Under the pieces are notes generated by a model, which was not told the DNA's origin, ran no database searches, and was given only the letters and a program-made list of their open reading frames with translations. Positions 47,492 through 55,876 of a stretch of DNA of 64,000 bases are shown piece after piece. The stretch covers positions 1 to 64,000 of the forward strand of contig JBBRNP010000006.1 of NCBI GenBank assembly GCA_038230255.1, read 5' to 3'. Position 1 is the stretch's first letter; each line of letters starts with the position of its first letter. Source of the stretch: AV40 sp038230255. Its GTDB lineage: Bacteria > Verrucomicrobiota > Verrucomicrobiia > Chthoniobacterales > UBA10450. Made by a program: the position numbers and the translations under genes.

Positions 47492-48583
47492 ATGGAAGAG
47501 GTGAAAATGAAGCAGGGCAGGGGAGTAATCGAACGCTTTCGCGAGTTTCTTCCGCCCTGCAAGACCGTTATTTCTTTGGGCGAGGGGAACACACCGCTGG
47601 TTTTCTCGCCGAAGTTGAGCGCGCGCGTGGGAGGCGGCAGCGAGGTGTTCATCAAAAATGAAGGACTCAACCCGACGGGGTCGTTCAAGGACCGCGGAAT
47701 GACGGTTGCGGTTTCGAGAGCAATCGATCGCGGCGCGCGGGCGTTGATTTGCGCTTCGACCGGAAACACGTCGGCATCGGCCGCAGCCTACGCCGCCCGC
47801 GCCGGAATTCCGTGCGCAGTGGTGTTGCCTGCGGGCAAAATCGCCAGGGGGAAATTAATCCAGGCGATCGCGCACGGAGCGAAGATTGTCGCGATCGACG
47901 GAAACTTCGATGACGGGCTCCGAATTGTCCGCGAACTCGGCGAGGGAGCGGAGTTCGCCATTGTGAACTCGATTAATCCGGATCGGATCGCCGGCCAAAA
48001 AACGGCCGCCTTTGAAATTGTCGAAGATCTCGGCGACGCGCCTGATTTTCATCTGCTTCCGGTCGGTAACGCCGGAAACATCACGGCCCATTGGGCGGGC
48101 TATCGGGAATATCAGACGAATGGAAGGGCCGCCTCCGCCCCGGCTACGGCGCCCAAGTCGACAAAGTCGCCGGCGATGATTGGTTTTCAGGCCGCCGGCG
48201 CAGCGCCGATTTTCCACGACAAGGTTATTTCAAATCCCGAAACGATTGCGTCTGCGATCCGGATTGGTAATCCGGCGAGCTGGAAACAAGCGCGGACGGC
48301 GCTGGATGAATCCAAGGGAGATATCGATGTTGTGACCGACCAGGAAATTCTGGCCGCGCAAAGCTGGCTCGCACAAAACGAAGGAATTTTCGTCGAACCG
48401 GCAAGCGCGGCGTCGATCGCCGGGTTATTTAACTGGTCGGAAAAATTTCCTAAAGGCTGCCGAATCGTTTGCACCGTGACCGGCCATGGATTGAAAGATC
48501 CCGATTCGGTTAAGAGCAAAATTGACGGCCTTGAACCAGTTCCGGCCAAGATCGACAATGTGCGGCGCGCGATCGGATTTTAG
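47492..48583 (+). CDS. thrC: Threonine synthase
   Basis: 363 residues from the ATG at 47492 (an in-frame ATG five codons later is possible). PLP enzyme: VISLGEGNTPLVFSPKL, the lysine segment NPTGSFKDRGMTVAVSRAID, GARALICASTGNTSASAAAYAARAGI, VGNAGNITAHWAGYREY and GIFVEPASAASIAGLF. This is the short form of threonine synthase, which converts O-phosphohomoserine to threonine. The following gene, lysC, starts 22 bp later, so the pair forms an aspartate-pathway operon. Residues about 211-224 (NGRAASAPATAPKSTK) are encoded by a repeat and are probably an insertion. Confidence 0.94.
   Translation: MEEVKMKQGRGVIERFREFLPPCKTVISLGEGNTPLVFSPKLSARVGGGSEVFIKNEGLNPTGSFKDRGMTVAVSRAIDRGARALICASTGNTSASAAAYAARAGIPCAVVLPAGKIARGKLIQAIAHGAKIVAIDGNFDDGLRIVRELGEGAEFAIVNSINPDRIAGQKTAAFEIVEDLGDAPDFHLLPVGNAGNITAHWAGYREYQTNGRAASAPATAPKSTKSPAMIGFQAAGAAPIFHDKVISNPETIASAIRIGNPASWKQARTALDESKGDIDVVTDQEILAAQSWLAQNEGIFVEPASAASIAGLFNWSEKFPKGCRIVCTVTGHGLKDPDSVKSKIDGLEPVPAKIDNVRRAIGF
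48124..48150. repeat. CCGCCT...GGCTACGGCG repeat inside thrC
   Basis: GGGCCGCCTCCGCCCCGG then CTACGGCGCCCAAG, matching the CCGCCTTCGCCAAGGCTACG element at 27946 and the tail of the 16709 repeat. It encodes an Ala/Pro-rich surface stretch of threonine synthase. Confidence 0.65.
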
Positions 48584-48604
48584 TTTAGAGTCGCGCCGTT
48601 TGTC

Positions 48605-49855
48605 ATGCGTCTGATTGTCCAGAAGTACGGCGGCACGTCGGTTGCGAATCCCGAGCGCATCCGGAACGTCGCCAAACGAATTGTTGAAACTCAAGGCGAG
48701 GATTGTCGCGTAGTCGCGATCATTTCGGCGATGGCCGGTGTGACCGACCAGTTGATCAAGCTCGCGCATGAAACATCGCCCGATCCGGACAAGCGTGAAT
48801 TCGACGTTTTGCTCGCAACCGGCGAGCGCGCGGCCTGCGCACTCACGGCCATGGCAGTGAACGCGCTCGGCGCCAAAGCGATTTCGTTGACTGGCGCTGA
48901 CGCCGGTATTCTGACCGACGGTTTTCACACCAAGGCGCGGATCGCGAACATCAGTCCAAAACAGATCCAGGAGTTGTTGGCCGACGATTACATTGTCATC
49001 GTCGCCGGATTCCAGGGTCAGAGCGCCGAGGGCGAAACGACGACGCTCGGCCGCGGCGGTTCGGATTTGACCGCGATCGCGCTTGCCGGCGCGCTCAACG
49101 CCGACGCCTGCCAGATCTTCACCGATGTCGACGGTGTTTTCACCTGCGATCCGAGAGTGGTCATGGAAGCAAAGAAGCTCGATGAAATCGCGTACGACGA
49201 ATTACTCGAGATGGCCGGCGCCGGATCGAAGGTGATGCAATCCCGCGCGGTCGAGTTTGCGAAAAAATTCGCCGTTGAATTTGAAGTGCGCTCGAGCTTG
49301 AAGCGCGAGAAGGGGACCATCGCGAAAGAGGAGACCGCGAACATGGAAGACGTGGTTGTTCGCGGCGTCAGCATCGACCGCAAACAGGCGAAGATCACGG
49401 TGGATGATGTGCGGGATGAACCCGGGATTGCCGGACAAATCTTTTCCGCGATCGCAAAAGCCAACATCGTCGTGGACATGATCGTGCAAAGCGTTTTGAA
49501 AAAGGGCACGACCGATCTTTCGTTCACGATCCACGAGAACGATTTGGAAGCGGCGACGAAATTGCTGAAGCCGATCGTCAAGCAGGTGAAGGCGTCGGGA
49601 CTAATCACCAGCAGCGGCGTGGCCAAGTTGAGCGTGGTCGGAATTGGAATGCGGTCGCATTCCGGCGTAGCTGCGCGTCTCTTCGATTGTCTCGGGAGAG
49701 CCGGGATCAATATTCAGCTGATCTCGACTTCGGAAATCAAAATTGCGGTCGTAATTGATGAAGCCGACGTCGAACGCGCCGCGCAGTTGACGCATGCTGA
49801 GTTCGGTTTGGCTTCGTTCGCTCCGACTTCGGCGACGACGCACCCGCTCGGATAA
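48605..49855 (+). CDS. lysC: Aspartate kinase
   Basis: 416 residues. Amino-acid kinase domain (1-245) with RLIVQKYGGTSVANPERIRNVAKRIVE, AIISAMAGVTDQLIKLA and FTDVDGVFTCDPRVVMEAKKLDEIAYDELLEMAGAGSKVMQSRAVEFAKK. Two ACT domains follow (about 260-335 and 342-405; ITVDDVRDEPGIAGQIFSAIAKANIVVDMI, and SVVGIGMRSHSGVAARLFDCLGRAGINIQLISTSEIKIAVVID). The ACT pair implies feedback control by lysine and/or threonine. It phosphorylates aspartate as the first step towards lysine, threonine and methionine. Immediately behind thrC in one operon. Confidence 0.96.
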   Translation: MRLIVQKYGGTSVANPERIRNVAKRIVETQGEDCRVVAIISAMAGVTDQLIKLAHETSPDPDKREFDVLLATGERAACALTAMAVNALGAKAISLTGADAGILTDGFHTKARIANISPKQIQELLADDYIVIVAGFQGQSAEGETTTLGRGGSDLTAIALAGALNADACQIFTDVDGVFTCDPRVVMEAKKLDEIAYDELLEMAGAGSKVMQSRAVEFAKKFAVEFEVRSSLKREKGTIAKEETANMEDVVVRGVSIDRKQAKITVDDVRDEPGIAGQIFSAIAKANIVVDMIVQSVLKKGTTDLSFTIHENDLEAATKLLKPIVKQVKASGLITSSGVAKLSVVGIGMRSHSGVAARLFDCLGRAGINIQLISTSEIKIAVVIDEADVERAAQLTHAEFGLASFAPTSATTHPLG

Positions 49856-49867
49856 AATCGCCGGCGT

Positions 49868-50497
49868 CTACGGTTTCACCGGATCGACGTAGAACTCCGA
49901 CATCCCTTCGATCCGCATCTTGTAACCAAGATACGTGTGGACCACGACCGCCGCCGGGTGGTCAGTAACCGTCGCGCGATATCGGTCATCGGCGTTCGCT
50001 TGTTTCCAAACCGTGCCATCCGCCAGTCTGATCATGGTGCGACCCTTGAGGCCTTCGATGCTGCCATCGACCCGACTAACAAGCGTGTCGATCTTGGTGC
50101 TCGCGTTCTTTTTGGCCTCTTCGGTTACCTTCGCGGTCGCTTGCTTGATTTCTTCGTTCGCTTTGGCTTCCGCTTGCTCGGTCGCTTTCTTCTTAGTGCT
50201 CTCGCGATAACCGTGGAGCCACGCGTCCAGATGTTGGAGCTCGTCCTCGCTCAGTTTATCAAGACCGGCGGCCTTGAATTCCTCCGGCCTCATCGTTTCC
50301 TCCACGCTTCGGATCGGTTTTTCCGCCGTACCTTCTTTTTTAGCGCTCTTCTGGGGAGTCGGTGACGGTTCCGGGGCGGCCTCCTCAACGGGTTTGGGCG
50401 ATTTCTCAACCTCGACACTTTCCTGCGACCACAAACGTCCGATACCGAGGAGCGAGATCAGAACGACGACAGCTAATCCGAGACGATGGAAACCCAT
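49868..50497 (-). CDS. Secreted protein of unknown function with a coiled-coil middle
   Basis: 209 residues from the ATG at 50497 (an ATG 3 codons upstream also possible). Signal peptide FHRLGLAVVVLISLLGIGRLWSQ, a Pro/Glu/Lys-rich disordered part (PKPVEEAAPEPSPTPQK), then EELQHLDAWLHGYRE and a helical, Lys/Glu/Ala-rich coiled coil (ATEQAEAKANEEIKQATAKVTEEAKKN). The C-terminal 65 residues look like a small domain: GRTMIRLADGTVWKQANADDRYRATVTDHPAAVVVHTYLGYKMRIEGMSEFYVDPV. The IRLADGTVWKQ...V.V...LG pattern is shared by short secreted proteins of several Gram-negatives. Role unknown. Confidence 0.72.
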   Translation of the reverse strand: MGFHRLGLAVVVLISLLGIGRLWSQESVEVEKSPKPVEEAAPEPSPTPQKSAKKEGTAEKPIRSVEETMRPEEFKAAGLDKLSEDELQHLDAWLHGYRESTKKKATEQAEAKANEEIKQATAKVTEEAKKNASTKIDTLVSRVDGSIEGLKGRTMIRLADGTVWKQANADDRYRATVTDHPAAVVVHTYLGYKMRIEGMSEFYVDPVKP

Positions 50498-50506
50498 GGC
50501 GATCAA

Positions 50507-50948
50507 AACTTCGGTCAGAGGCTAGCAGTTGTCCGAATCGCGTCAAGGTGAGCACCGGAAATCACGCCATTATGGTTTCCAACGACCAAGCGTAACAACC
50601 GACTTTGTTTGCTTATTAAGAGCGACTTATCAGGAATTGGCTCTGCAAATAAGATTCAAATCGCGGATAAAATGATACTGCGCGGTTCGAAACGAATCAG
50701 AGGGCCCCGAGTGCGATTCGGGAATCCGGTCTTAAATGCGGCGCGCGGAGAGAGAAAATAGGACGACGCTAGGGGCATCGATCTTTCTAGCTCCATAACA
50801 TCAGACAATATATGTCATATAAAGTCGTTAGGTGTTAATTTCGTTTGGAATGGTTTTGAAGCTCTGTCCTACTCACCCCATCCTTGCTCGCCGGCCCCGT
50901 TCAATCCGCATGATTCGCTAGGTTGGATAAATGTCCTTTTCTGAACTG
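50507..50948. other. Intergenic region without recognised features
   Basis: About 440 bp that must contain the promoter of the gene ending at 49868 (minus strand). It is less GC-rich than its surroundings. No repeat of the families described here, no RNA gene and no ORF of quality was found. Confidence 0.5.
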
Positions 50949-51404
50949 TCAGCGCAGTTTGAGGAGGACACCCTCGATCGCCGAGTCGAGCGCTCCCAGC
51001 TTAAAGGGCTTGATGAGCACCGTCGCGTTCACTCGGCGGAAGAAAAACTCGATCGACGGATTGTTCCGGTGACCGGTAAAAAAAATGAACCGCCGCGCAG
51101 CAGCCGGCCGGACCCGCGTCACCGCCCAGTAAAACATCTCGCCCCCGACTTTTGGCATCATCATGTCGCAAATGATGAGATCAAAGGATCCGTTCATGAT
51201 CTCGCGCAGGCCCTCGACACCGCTCCGGACGGAGGTCACCTGATAAGAGCGAAAGACCAGGTGGTCGCGTAGAACCTCCCGGAAATCATCACGATCTTCC
51301 AGGAGCAAAACTTTCCGGGCCGGCCCCCCGAACGTCGCTACTTCCTCGCCAATGTCGAGAGTGAGGACCTCCGCGGGAGAGGAAACTTGCGAGCGCCGAC
51401 GCAT
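50949..51404 (-). CDS. Response regulator (CheY-like receiver only)
   Basis: 151 residues, single receiver domain. ARKVLLLEDRDDFREVLRDHL supplies the acidic pair, DLIICDMMMPKVGGEMFYW the phosphoacceptor Asp (about residue 79), FIFFTGH the Thr and VLIKPF the Lys. There is no output domain; a 27-residue N-terminal extension precedes the domain. No histidine kinase gene is adjacent, so the partner lies elsewhere. It faces away from the PEP-CTERM-like gene, with a direct repeat in the region between them. Confidence 0.88.
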   Translation of the reverse strand: MRRRSQVSSPAEVLTLDIGEEVATFGGPARKVLLLEDRDDFREVLRDHLVFRSYQVTSVRSGVEGLREIMNGSFDLIICDMMMPKVGGEMFYWAVTRVRPAAARRFIFFTGHRNNPSIEFFFRRVNATVLIKPFKLGALDSAIEGVLLKLR

Positions 51405-51507
51405 CCCAAGTCGATTAGCAAGACGAGTGCCCCCGGGGACAGTGCCAGTGTCTCCTCCGATTCGATTTGGTAATTAGCTGAAGCGGTGTCTCGCCTGATT
51501 TTTTGGA

Positions 51508-51553
51508 GGCGAAGATGTCTTCAAACTTCGCGTCCTCTGTCTGCCGCTAGTAA
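51508..51553. repeat. Direct repeat upstream of the PEP-CTERM-like gene, copy 1
   Basis: Contains GCGAAG (51509-51514) and its complement CTTCGC (51526-51531), so it can fold, then CGTCCTCTGTCTGCC and CTAGTAA. The 21 bp at 51518-51538 are identical to 52471-52491. Confidence 0.82.
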
Positions 51554-51645
51554 CGCGTTTTTCTCTTAGGGGTGCCACGAACACATTTCGGTGGGAATGA
51601 ACGGGCCCAACCGAGGCGCGACTCTTGCTAAGTCGCATACTACCA

Positions 51646-52449
51646 ATGAGAAACAGTGGCTCGATCCTTACTACCGGTCTCTCGCCCGTTTGTCTGAGCT
51701 TGATAACGGCTGCGGTTCTTAATCTAACGCCAGCAATCACCGAAGCATCGGTTGTATTCAATTGGCCCGCATCTCCCGGCTGGACGGCGGGTTCGCCCAC
51801 CGCGGGGCAAACGCTGGCGCAGAGTTTTACCAGCGTCAATCCGAACGACATTACCGTTTCAATCAATAACAACGGAGCAGGTCCCCAAGGAATGAACCTC
51901 TTAGGCGGCTACCCTCAGATTAGCGCCAATCCCCTGACAAACGGACTTTCAGGAGTGGACGGGTTGCAGCTGTATGCTACCAGCTCTACCGCTTTCGGAA
52001 CTTATATTAAGACCACGGTCAGCTTTGCGACCCCGGTCATAAACCTGTCATTTCAGATCTGGGATGTTGATGCTGTTTCGGGGCAATTTGCGGATAAGAT
52101 TTACAATATTCAGGCATTGAGCGACCTAGGTGCGACAGTCGGGCCTGACTCAGTTACGAGTGCGGTTTCAGGCTATAACACGATTACTGGAACCGGGATT
52201 AGTACGGTGATTTTGGGAACAGCAAACGCGAACAATGCAACCAACCAGGGAGCAATCAGCATCACTTTTAATGGGCCGATCACACAGTTTTCTTTCCAAT
52301 GGTCGAACAACGATCCGGCGCTCGGCGCACAAGCCATCGCCCTCGGGCCGCTGACCTACACGCCTGTTCCGGAATTCAATATGGCTTGCCTCAGTTGGAG
52401 TTTCTGTCTGGCAGCCATCCTGTTCGAGCAGCTCAGGCGGCGGCGCTGA
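51646..52449 (+). CDS. PEP-CTERM-like exported protein
   Basis: 267 residues from the ATG at 51646. Signal peptide (TGLSPVCLSLITAAVLNLTPAITEA) then a Ser/Thr/Asn-rich beta domain (VFNWPASPGW, LAQSFTSVNPNDITVSI, VSFATPVINLSFQIWDVDAVSGQ). The end TPVPEFNMACLSWSFCLAAILFEQLRRRR has the layout of a PEP-CTERM sorting signal: VPE, a hydrophobic stretch and terminal arginines, so the protein is probably processed by an exosortase/archaeosortase-like enzyme at the cell surface. No exosortase gene is in the window. Role unknown, likely in extracellular matrix. Confidence 0.82.
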   Translation: MRNSGSILTTGLSPVCLSLITAAVLNLTPAITEASVVFNWPASPGWTAGSPTAGQTLAQSFTSVNPNDITVSINNNGAGPQGMNLLGGYPQISANPLTNGLSGVDGLQLYATSSTAFGTYIKTTVSFATPVINLSFQIWDVDAVSGQFADKIYNIQALSDLGATVGPDSVTSAVSGYNTITGTGISTVILGTANANNATNQGAISITFNGPITQFSFQWSNNDPALGAQAIALGPLTYTPVPEFNMACLSWSFCLAAILFEQLRRRR

Positions 52450-52459
52450 ATTAGGCGCT

Positions 52460-52506
52460 GGCGAAAACCATCTTCAAACTTCGCGTCCTCTTTCTGCCCC
52501 TAGTAA
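52460..52506. repeat. Direct repeat downstream of the PEP-CTERM-like gene, copy 2
   Basis: Same orientation as copy 1 and one base longer; the CTTCGCGTCCTCT core and CTAGTAA end are shared. It starts 11 bp after the stop codon. The two copies bracket the gene with a spacing of about 950 bp. Confidence 0.82.
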
Positions 52507-52539
52507 TCTTGGAGTTGCTGGGCCTTGAAGTAGGCAAAT

Positions 52540-52773
52540 TTACTCCGTGCCGTAGTCGATCAGCCTGCCGTTCTTAAACTTGGCGTAATGACTACCAGTC
52601 TCCCATTGCAAGGTTTCCGTCCCGTCTTGCATCTTATCGCCGGTCGGACGCTTACCAACTATCGCGAGGACCTGGGTTTTCGTCATTCCGGTTTGAAGTT
52701 GAGAAAACCTTTTGTCCATCTGGCAGCCGACGCAGATGATACACGCGACAATTACGAAGAGTGTTCTATTCAC
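52540..52773 (-). CDS. BamE/SmpA-like lipoprotein
   Basis: 77 residues from a GTG at 52773 chosen for its compact lipoprotein signal (NRTLFVIVACIICVGC, cysteine about residue 17); a TTG start at 52809 would add 12. The mature part is a short BamE-type domain: RFSQLQTGMTKTQVLAIVGKRPTGDKMQDGTETLQWETGSHYAKFKNGRLIDYG. The G(M)T..QV..I.G.P motif is typical of SmpA/OmlA. Genuine BamE is longer and is part of the outer-membrane assembly machine; this one may be a paralogue with another role. Confidence 0.78.
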   Translation of the reverse strand: MNRTLFVIVACIICVGCQMDKRFSQLQTGMTKTQVLAIVGKRPTGDKMQDGTETLQWETGSHYAKFKNGRLIDYGTE

Positions 52774-52839
52774 GACGTTAATTTTATGAATGACGGACGC
52801 GTATTGCAACCGTGCTCAACGCGCCATTCTCCGTAGGCT

Positions 52840-54186
52840 TCAGCGAATCATCTGACCTGGCGTCGGTGTCAGTCGCGGCCGTTTGATGGGCGGATAACGC
52901 TTCTTTGGCGTTGGAGTCGGATTTGGCGGATTGTTCGGATAATGAGGACGACCGATCGTCGGTCGCGGCGTCGGTCTTGGTGTTGGATATGATCGATGCG
53001 GCGTCGGAGTCGGCGTTGCCCCTGCTCCGCGACAATTTTTGCGCGCTTCTTTCCTAGAACCGTAGCATTGACCATCTCTCTCCCCGCAATCCGCTTCTGT
53101 CGTCTGGACGACCTGCCCGTTGATGCAGCACCAACAGGTCGTCTGTTTAGGAGAACAATTCTTGAGCGCTTCTTCTCTGGAACCGTAGCATTGGATACTT
53201 GTTGCACGGGACTGCGCCGGTGTTGCCTGCACGACTTTGCCGTCGACGCAGCACCACAGTCCTCCTCCATTAGGCGTTGGCGTTGGCGTTGGCGTTGGCG
53301 ACTTTCGACCGCAAGCTTTGCGCGCTTCCTGTTCGGAGCGGAAAGCCTGACCTCCTCTCGCGCGGCACTCTGCTTCAGTCGATTGCACGACTTGTCCATC
53401 GATGCAGCACCACCAGAGCGTCGTCGGTCCCAGAGACGGGCCGGTCGGTACATAAACTGGAGAGGGTCCGCCTTGAGAACCGGTACCACCACTTACCGGT
53501 TGCGGTGGCGGTGGCGGACGATTCGGATTGCGCCCATCTGCGACCGCGAGAATCAAATCCAGACTCGGTAGCGGCGGAAAATTCTTGATCAGCGGGTGCG
53601 TATTCATAATCCGCCTCAAATCGACTCGCCCCGGCTTCGGAAGTTTATGCGCGCCGGCTTTCACATTGAGCAGCTGCCCAGCGCGAACGTTGGTTGATTG
53701 ATCAGGAAAATCGTTCAGCGAGAAACGCGCATCGCCTTCCAGAACGATTAATCGATCGTAACTGTCCGGCTTCGCTTCAAAAATCACGGTCGTGCCGGTG
53801 ATTCCAACCGACACGGCTTTGGTCGAGATCTCGGCGCCGCCGGAATTCTTTCGCGCGTAAAGCAGGATCGCGCCGCTGTCTAGCCGGACGCTGCGACCCG
53901 CTTTGTTGAAACTAAAAACCGTGTTCGCGCCCAGACGCGTAATTGTCAGATCAGCGAAGGTCAGTTCCGAGCGCGAATCGTCTCCAGTCCGAAGCGCGGT
54001 GCCGTCGTCGACTTTGTCGTTGATCGCGGCCGGTCGTGCGTCGGCTTTTTCCGGCAAAACTTGGACGTCATGAAAAATACTCGTGACGTGGCCTTCAGGT
54101 TCGGAAGTTTGCGAGAACGCAAAGCTAGCGATTAGCGCTCCCGTCAGAGCGAAAGCGCCCAAAACTGCGCGTGAACCAGGGGTCAT
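52840..54186 (-). CDS. FecR-domain secreted protein with three Cys-rich repeats and Pro-rich tail
   Basis: 448 residues from the ATG at 54186. Signal peptide (AVLGAFALTGALIASFAFSQ), then a FecR domain (about 55-180: AALRTGDDSRSELTFADLTITRLGANTVFSF, LDSGAILLYARKNSGGAEISTKAVSVGITGTTVIFE). Then Pro-rich spacers and three copies of a 35-residue repeat at about 258-292, 310-344 and 351-385, each starting WCC(I/V)(D/N)G(Q/K)VVQ and ending E-E-A-x-K-x-C. A Thr-Pro linker and an Arg/Pro tail end the protein. There is no FecI sigma factor, so the FecR domain probably serves structural sensing rather than iron signalling. The repeats are not from a domain I know. Confidence 0.78.
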   Translation of the reverse strand: MTPGSRAVLGAFALTGALIASFAFSQTSEPEGHVTSIFHDVQVLPEKADARPAAINDKVDDGTALRTGDDSRSELTFADLTITRLGANTVFSFNKAGRSVRLDSGAILLYARKNSGGAEISTKAVSVGITGTTVIFEAKPDSYDRLIVLEGDARFSLNDFPDQSTNVRAGQLLNVKAGAHKLPKPGRVDLRRIMNTHPLIKNFPPLPSLDLILAVADGRNPNRPPPPPQPVSGGTGSQGGPSPVYVPTGPSLGPTTLWWCCIDGQVVQSTEAECRARGGQAFRSEQEARKACGRKSPTPTPTPTPNGGGLWCCVDGKVVQATPAQSRATSIQCYGSREEALKNCSPKQTTCWCCINGQVVQTTEADCGERDGQCYGSRKEARKNCRGAGATPTPTPHRSYPTPRPTPRPTIGRPHYPNNPPNPTPTPKKRYPPIKRPRLTPTPGQMIR

Positions 54187-54270
54187 GAATTCAGCAGCTC
54201 CAAAGCTATCTACCAAGTTTGCCGCCGACTGTCGACTACCGCAATCGCACCATGTCGCCGGCTAATTCTG

Positions 54271-55026
54271 CTACGCCTTCCGCGCGATCTCTGAAAAATT
54301 GTGGGGCAGATCACCCTGCTTTCTTAGTACCAGCATCGAGCCGGCCGATCGCCATTTCACAGCCAAGCCGTGACGAATGAGTTCGTCGCACACTTTCAAC
54401 ACGCCTGGCTCGTAATCGGGCGCTACCTCCGGTTTTTGCCGTTTTCGAAATCTATTTTTCACGCGGATCCAAAGACGATTCAGTCTCCGATCGGCATCAC
54501 GCCATTTGAAATTGTTATTTGGCAAGGCGTCATGAAACGCCACCAACGCCGGATATTCGCCCGACGATTGCAGCGTATTCCAGTGCGCAATCACATCCGC
54601 GAGGACGCCTTCAAAAGTGTGATCGCCATCGATGAACAGAAAACCAAAGTTTAAGTTTGGCAGCGGCGCGCGCGAGTCGGCCACCAGCAAATGCACGCGC
54701 GCCTTGTTGGCCGATCCCGCCAAATAATCTTTGCAGGCGCGGTCTTCGTTCGACCGGTTGTCGATTGAATAAATCTCGCGACCTGGTCCAGCTGCAGCCA
54801 GCAGGACCGTGGAACCGGCAAGGTTGCGACCGATCTCCAGAATATTCCCGGACGTCGCTTTAACGGCTTTCCACAACAGCGCCGCCTCATCGAAGCCCTG
54901 ACGGATGAAGCCGCGATTGCGGCTATCGCAGGTGAAGATCCAGGCCAGATCTTCAAAGCCTTCACTCACGCTCCGGGTTGATTCTTCCACGATGCCGATA
55001 AAACCCTGACTAATCGTTACGAGCAA
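54271..55026 (-). CDS. Class I SAM-dependent methyltransferase (Methyltransf_24 type)
   Basis: 251 residues; the start is uncertain (TTG at 55026; no ATG in the first 100 residues). SAM motif GNILEIGRNLAGSTVLLAAAGPGREIYSIDNRSNEDRACKDY at about 61-102, NFGFLFIDGDHTFEGVLADVIAHWNTLQSSGEYPALVAFHDA at about 128-168. This pattern (IDGDHxxxxVxxDxxxW) is the Methyltransf_24 group, often involved in sugar or glycan modification. It is divergent from the sulfotransferase gene 50 bp away, and both may act on extracellular polysaccharide. Confidence 0.83.
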   Translation of the reverse strand: MLVTISQGFIGIVEESTRSVSEGFEDLAWIFTCDSRNRGFIRQGFDEAALLWKAVKATSGNILEIGRNLAGSTVLLAAAGPGREIYSIDNRSNEDRACKDYLAGSANKARVHLLVADSRAPLPNLNFGFLFIDGDHTFEGVLADVIAHWNTLQSSGEYPALVAFHDALPNNNFKWRDADRRLNRLWIRVKNRFRKRQKPEVAPDYEPGVLKVCDELIRHGLAVKWRSAGSMLVLRKQGDLPHNFSEIARKA

Positions 55027-55075
55027 ATTGTCGATCTAGTTTTCGCGTTGCTCGAAAAGTGGTACTGTTTCCGAC

Positions 55076-55876
55076 GTGGAATCGATTTCTTTTCGGCGCC
55101 GCAAGGTTGATCAGGTGAGTTTCATAGTCGCAGGCGTCCAGAAAGCCGGCACCACTGCGATCCACGATTTTCTCGCACAGCATCCGCATGTCGCGCTGCT
55201 GCGAGATCAAGCGCTCCATTTTTTCGACAAAAAAGAACATTTCAGTTCGAGCCGAACTGGCCCTATCGAGCCTGACTATCGAATTTTGCACGGGAACTTC
55301 GATCCCAGCTGGCGTTGGCGCGTCGCCGGTGAAGTCACCGCCGATTATCTTTATTATCCGGGCGCGCTCGAGCGGATCGCTCATTACAACCCGAAAATGA
55401 AATTGATTATTTCGCTGCGCAATCCGGTCGGCCGCGCGTTCTCGCAATGGAACATGCGCCGCGCCAAAGGCCAGGAACCGCTCGCGTTTCTTGACGCGCT
55501 CAAGCGCGACCAGGAGATCGGGATCTGGCAAAGGCCGCGCGGTAATGCCTACATTGCCCGCAGCCTTTACGCCCCACAGCTTGAGCAGGTTTTTGTGCGA
55601 TTCCCGCGCGAGCGGGTTCTGGTCCTCAAATACGACGATCTCCGCGGAAATCCTGTTCCGGTTCTTGACCGTGTCTTCGATTTTATTGGCGTGCGCAGTC
55701 TCTCGCGTTTGAAAAACAAGAAGCGCAATGTCGGTTCCTATTCGCGAAAAATAACTCCCGAGGAGCGCGTCTACGCCGCTGCCATTTTCGACGAGGACAT
55801 CAACAAGGTCGAAGCACTTCTGGGTTGGAATTGCAGCGATTGGCGGTTTAAAGCCGCCGTCTCCACGGTCTCTTAG
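55076..55876 (+). CDS. Sulfotransferase (PAPS-dependent)
   Basis: 266 residues from a GTG at 55076. The 5'-phosphosulfate binding segment is VAGVQKAGTTAIHDFLAQHPHVALL, and the 3'-phosphate segment KLIISLRNPVGRAFSQWNMRR has the conserved Arg and Ser; WRVAGEVTADYLYYPGALERI and RVLVLKYDDLRGNP are standard. Members sulfate carbohydrates or small molecules. It could modify surface polysaccharide. It converges on nadK. Confidence 0.87.
   Translation: MESISFRRRKVDQVSFIVAGVQKAGTTAIHDFLAQHPHVALLRDQALHFFDKKEHFSSSRTGPIEPDYRILHGNFDPSWRWRVAGEVTADYLYYPGALERIAHYNPKMKLIISLRNPVGRAFSQWNMRRAKGQEPLAFLDALKRDQEIGIWQRPRGNAYIARSLYAPQLEQVFVRFPRERVLVLKYDDLRGNPVPVLDRVFDFIGVRSLSRLKNKKRNVGSYSRKITPEERVYAAAIFDEDINKVEALLGWNCSDWRFKAAVSTVS

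Noticed and set aside
52840..54186. FecR as part of an iron-uptake sigma regulator system
   Set aside because: No FecI-type sigma factor or TonB receptor nearby, and the protein has a signal peptide and Cys-rich repeats instead of an anti-sigma domain.
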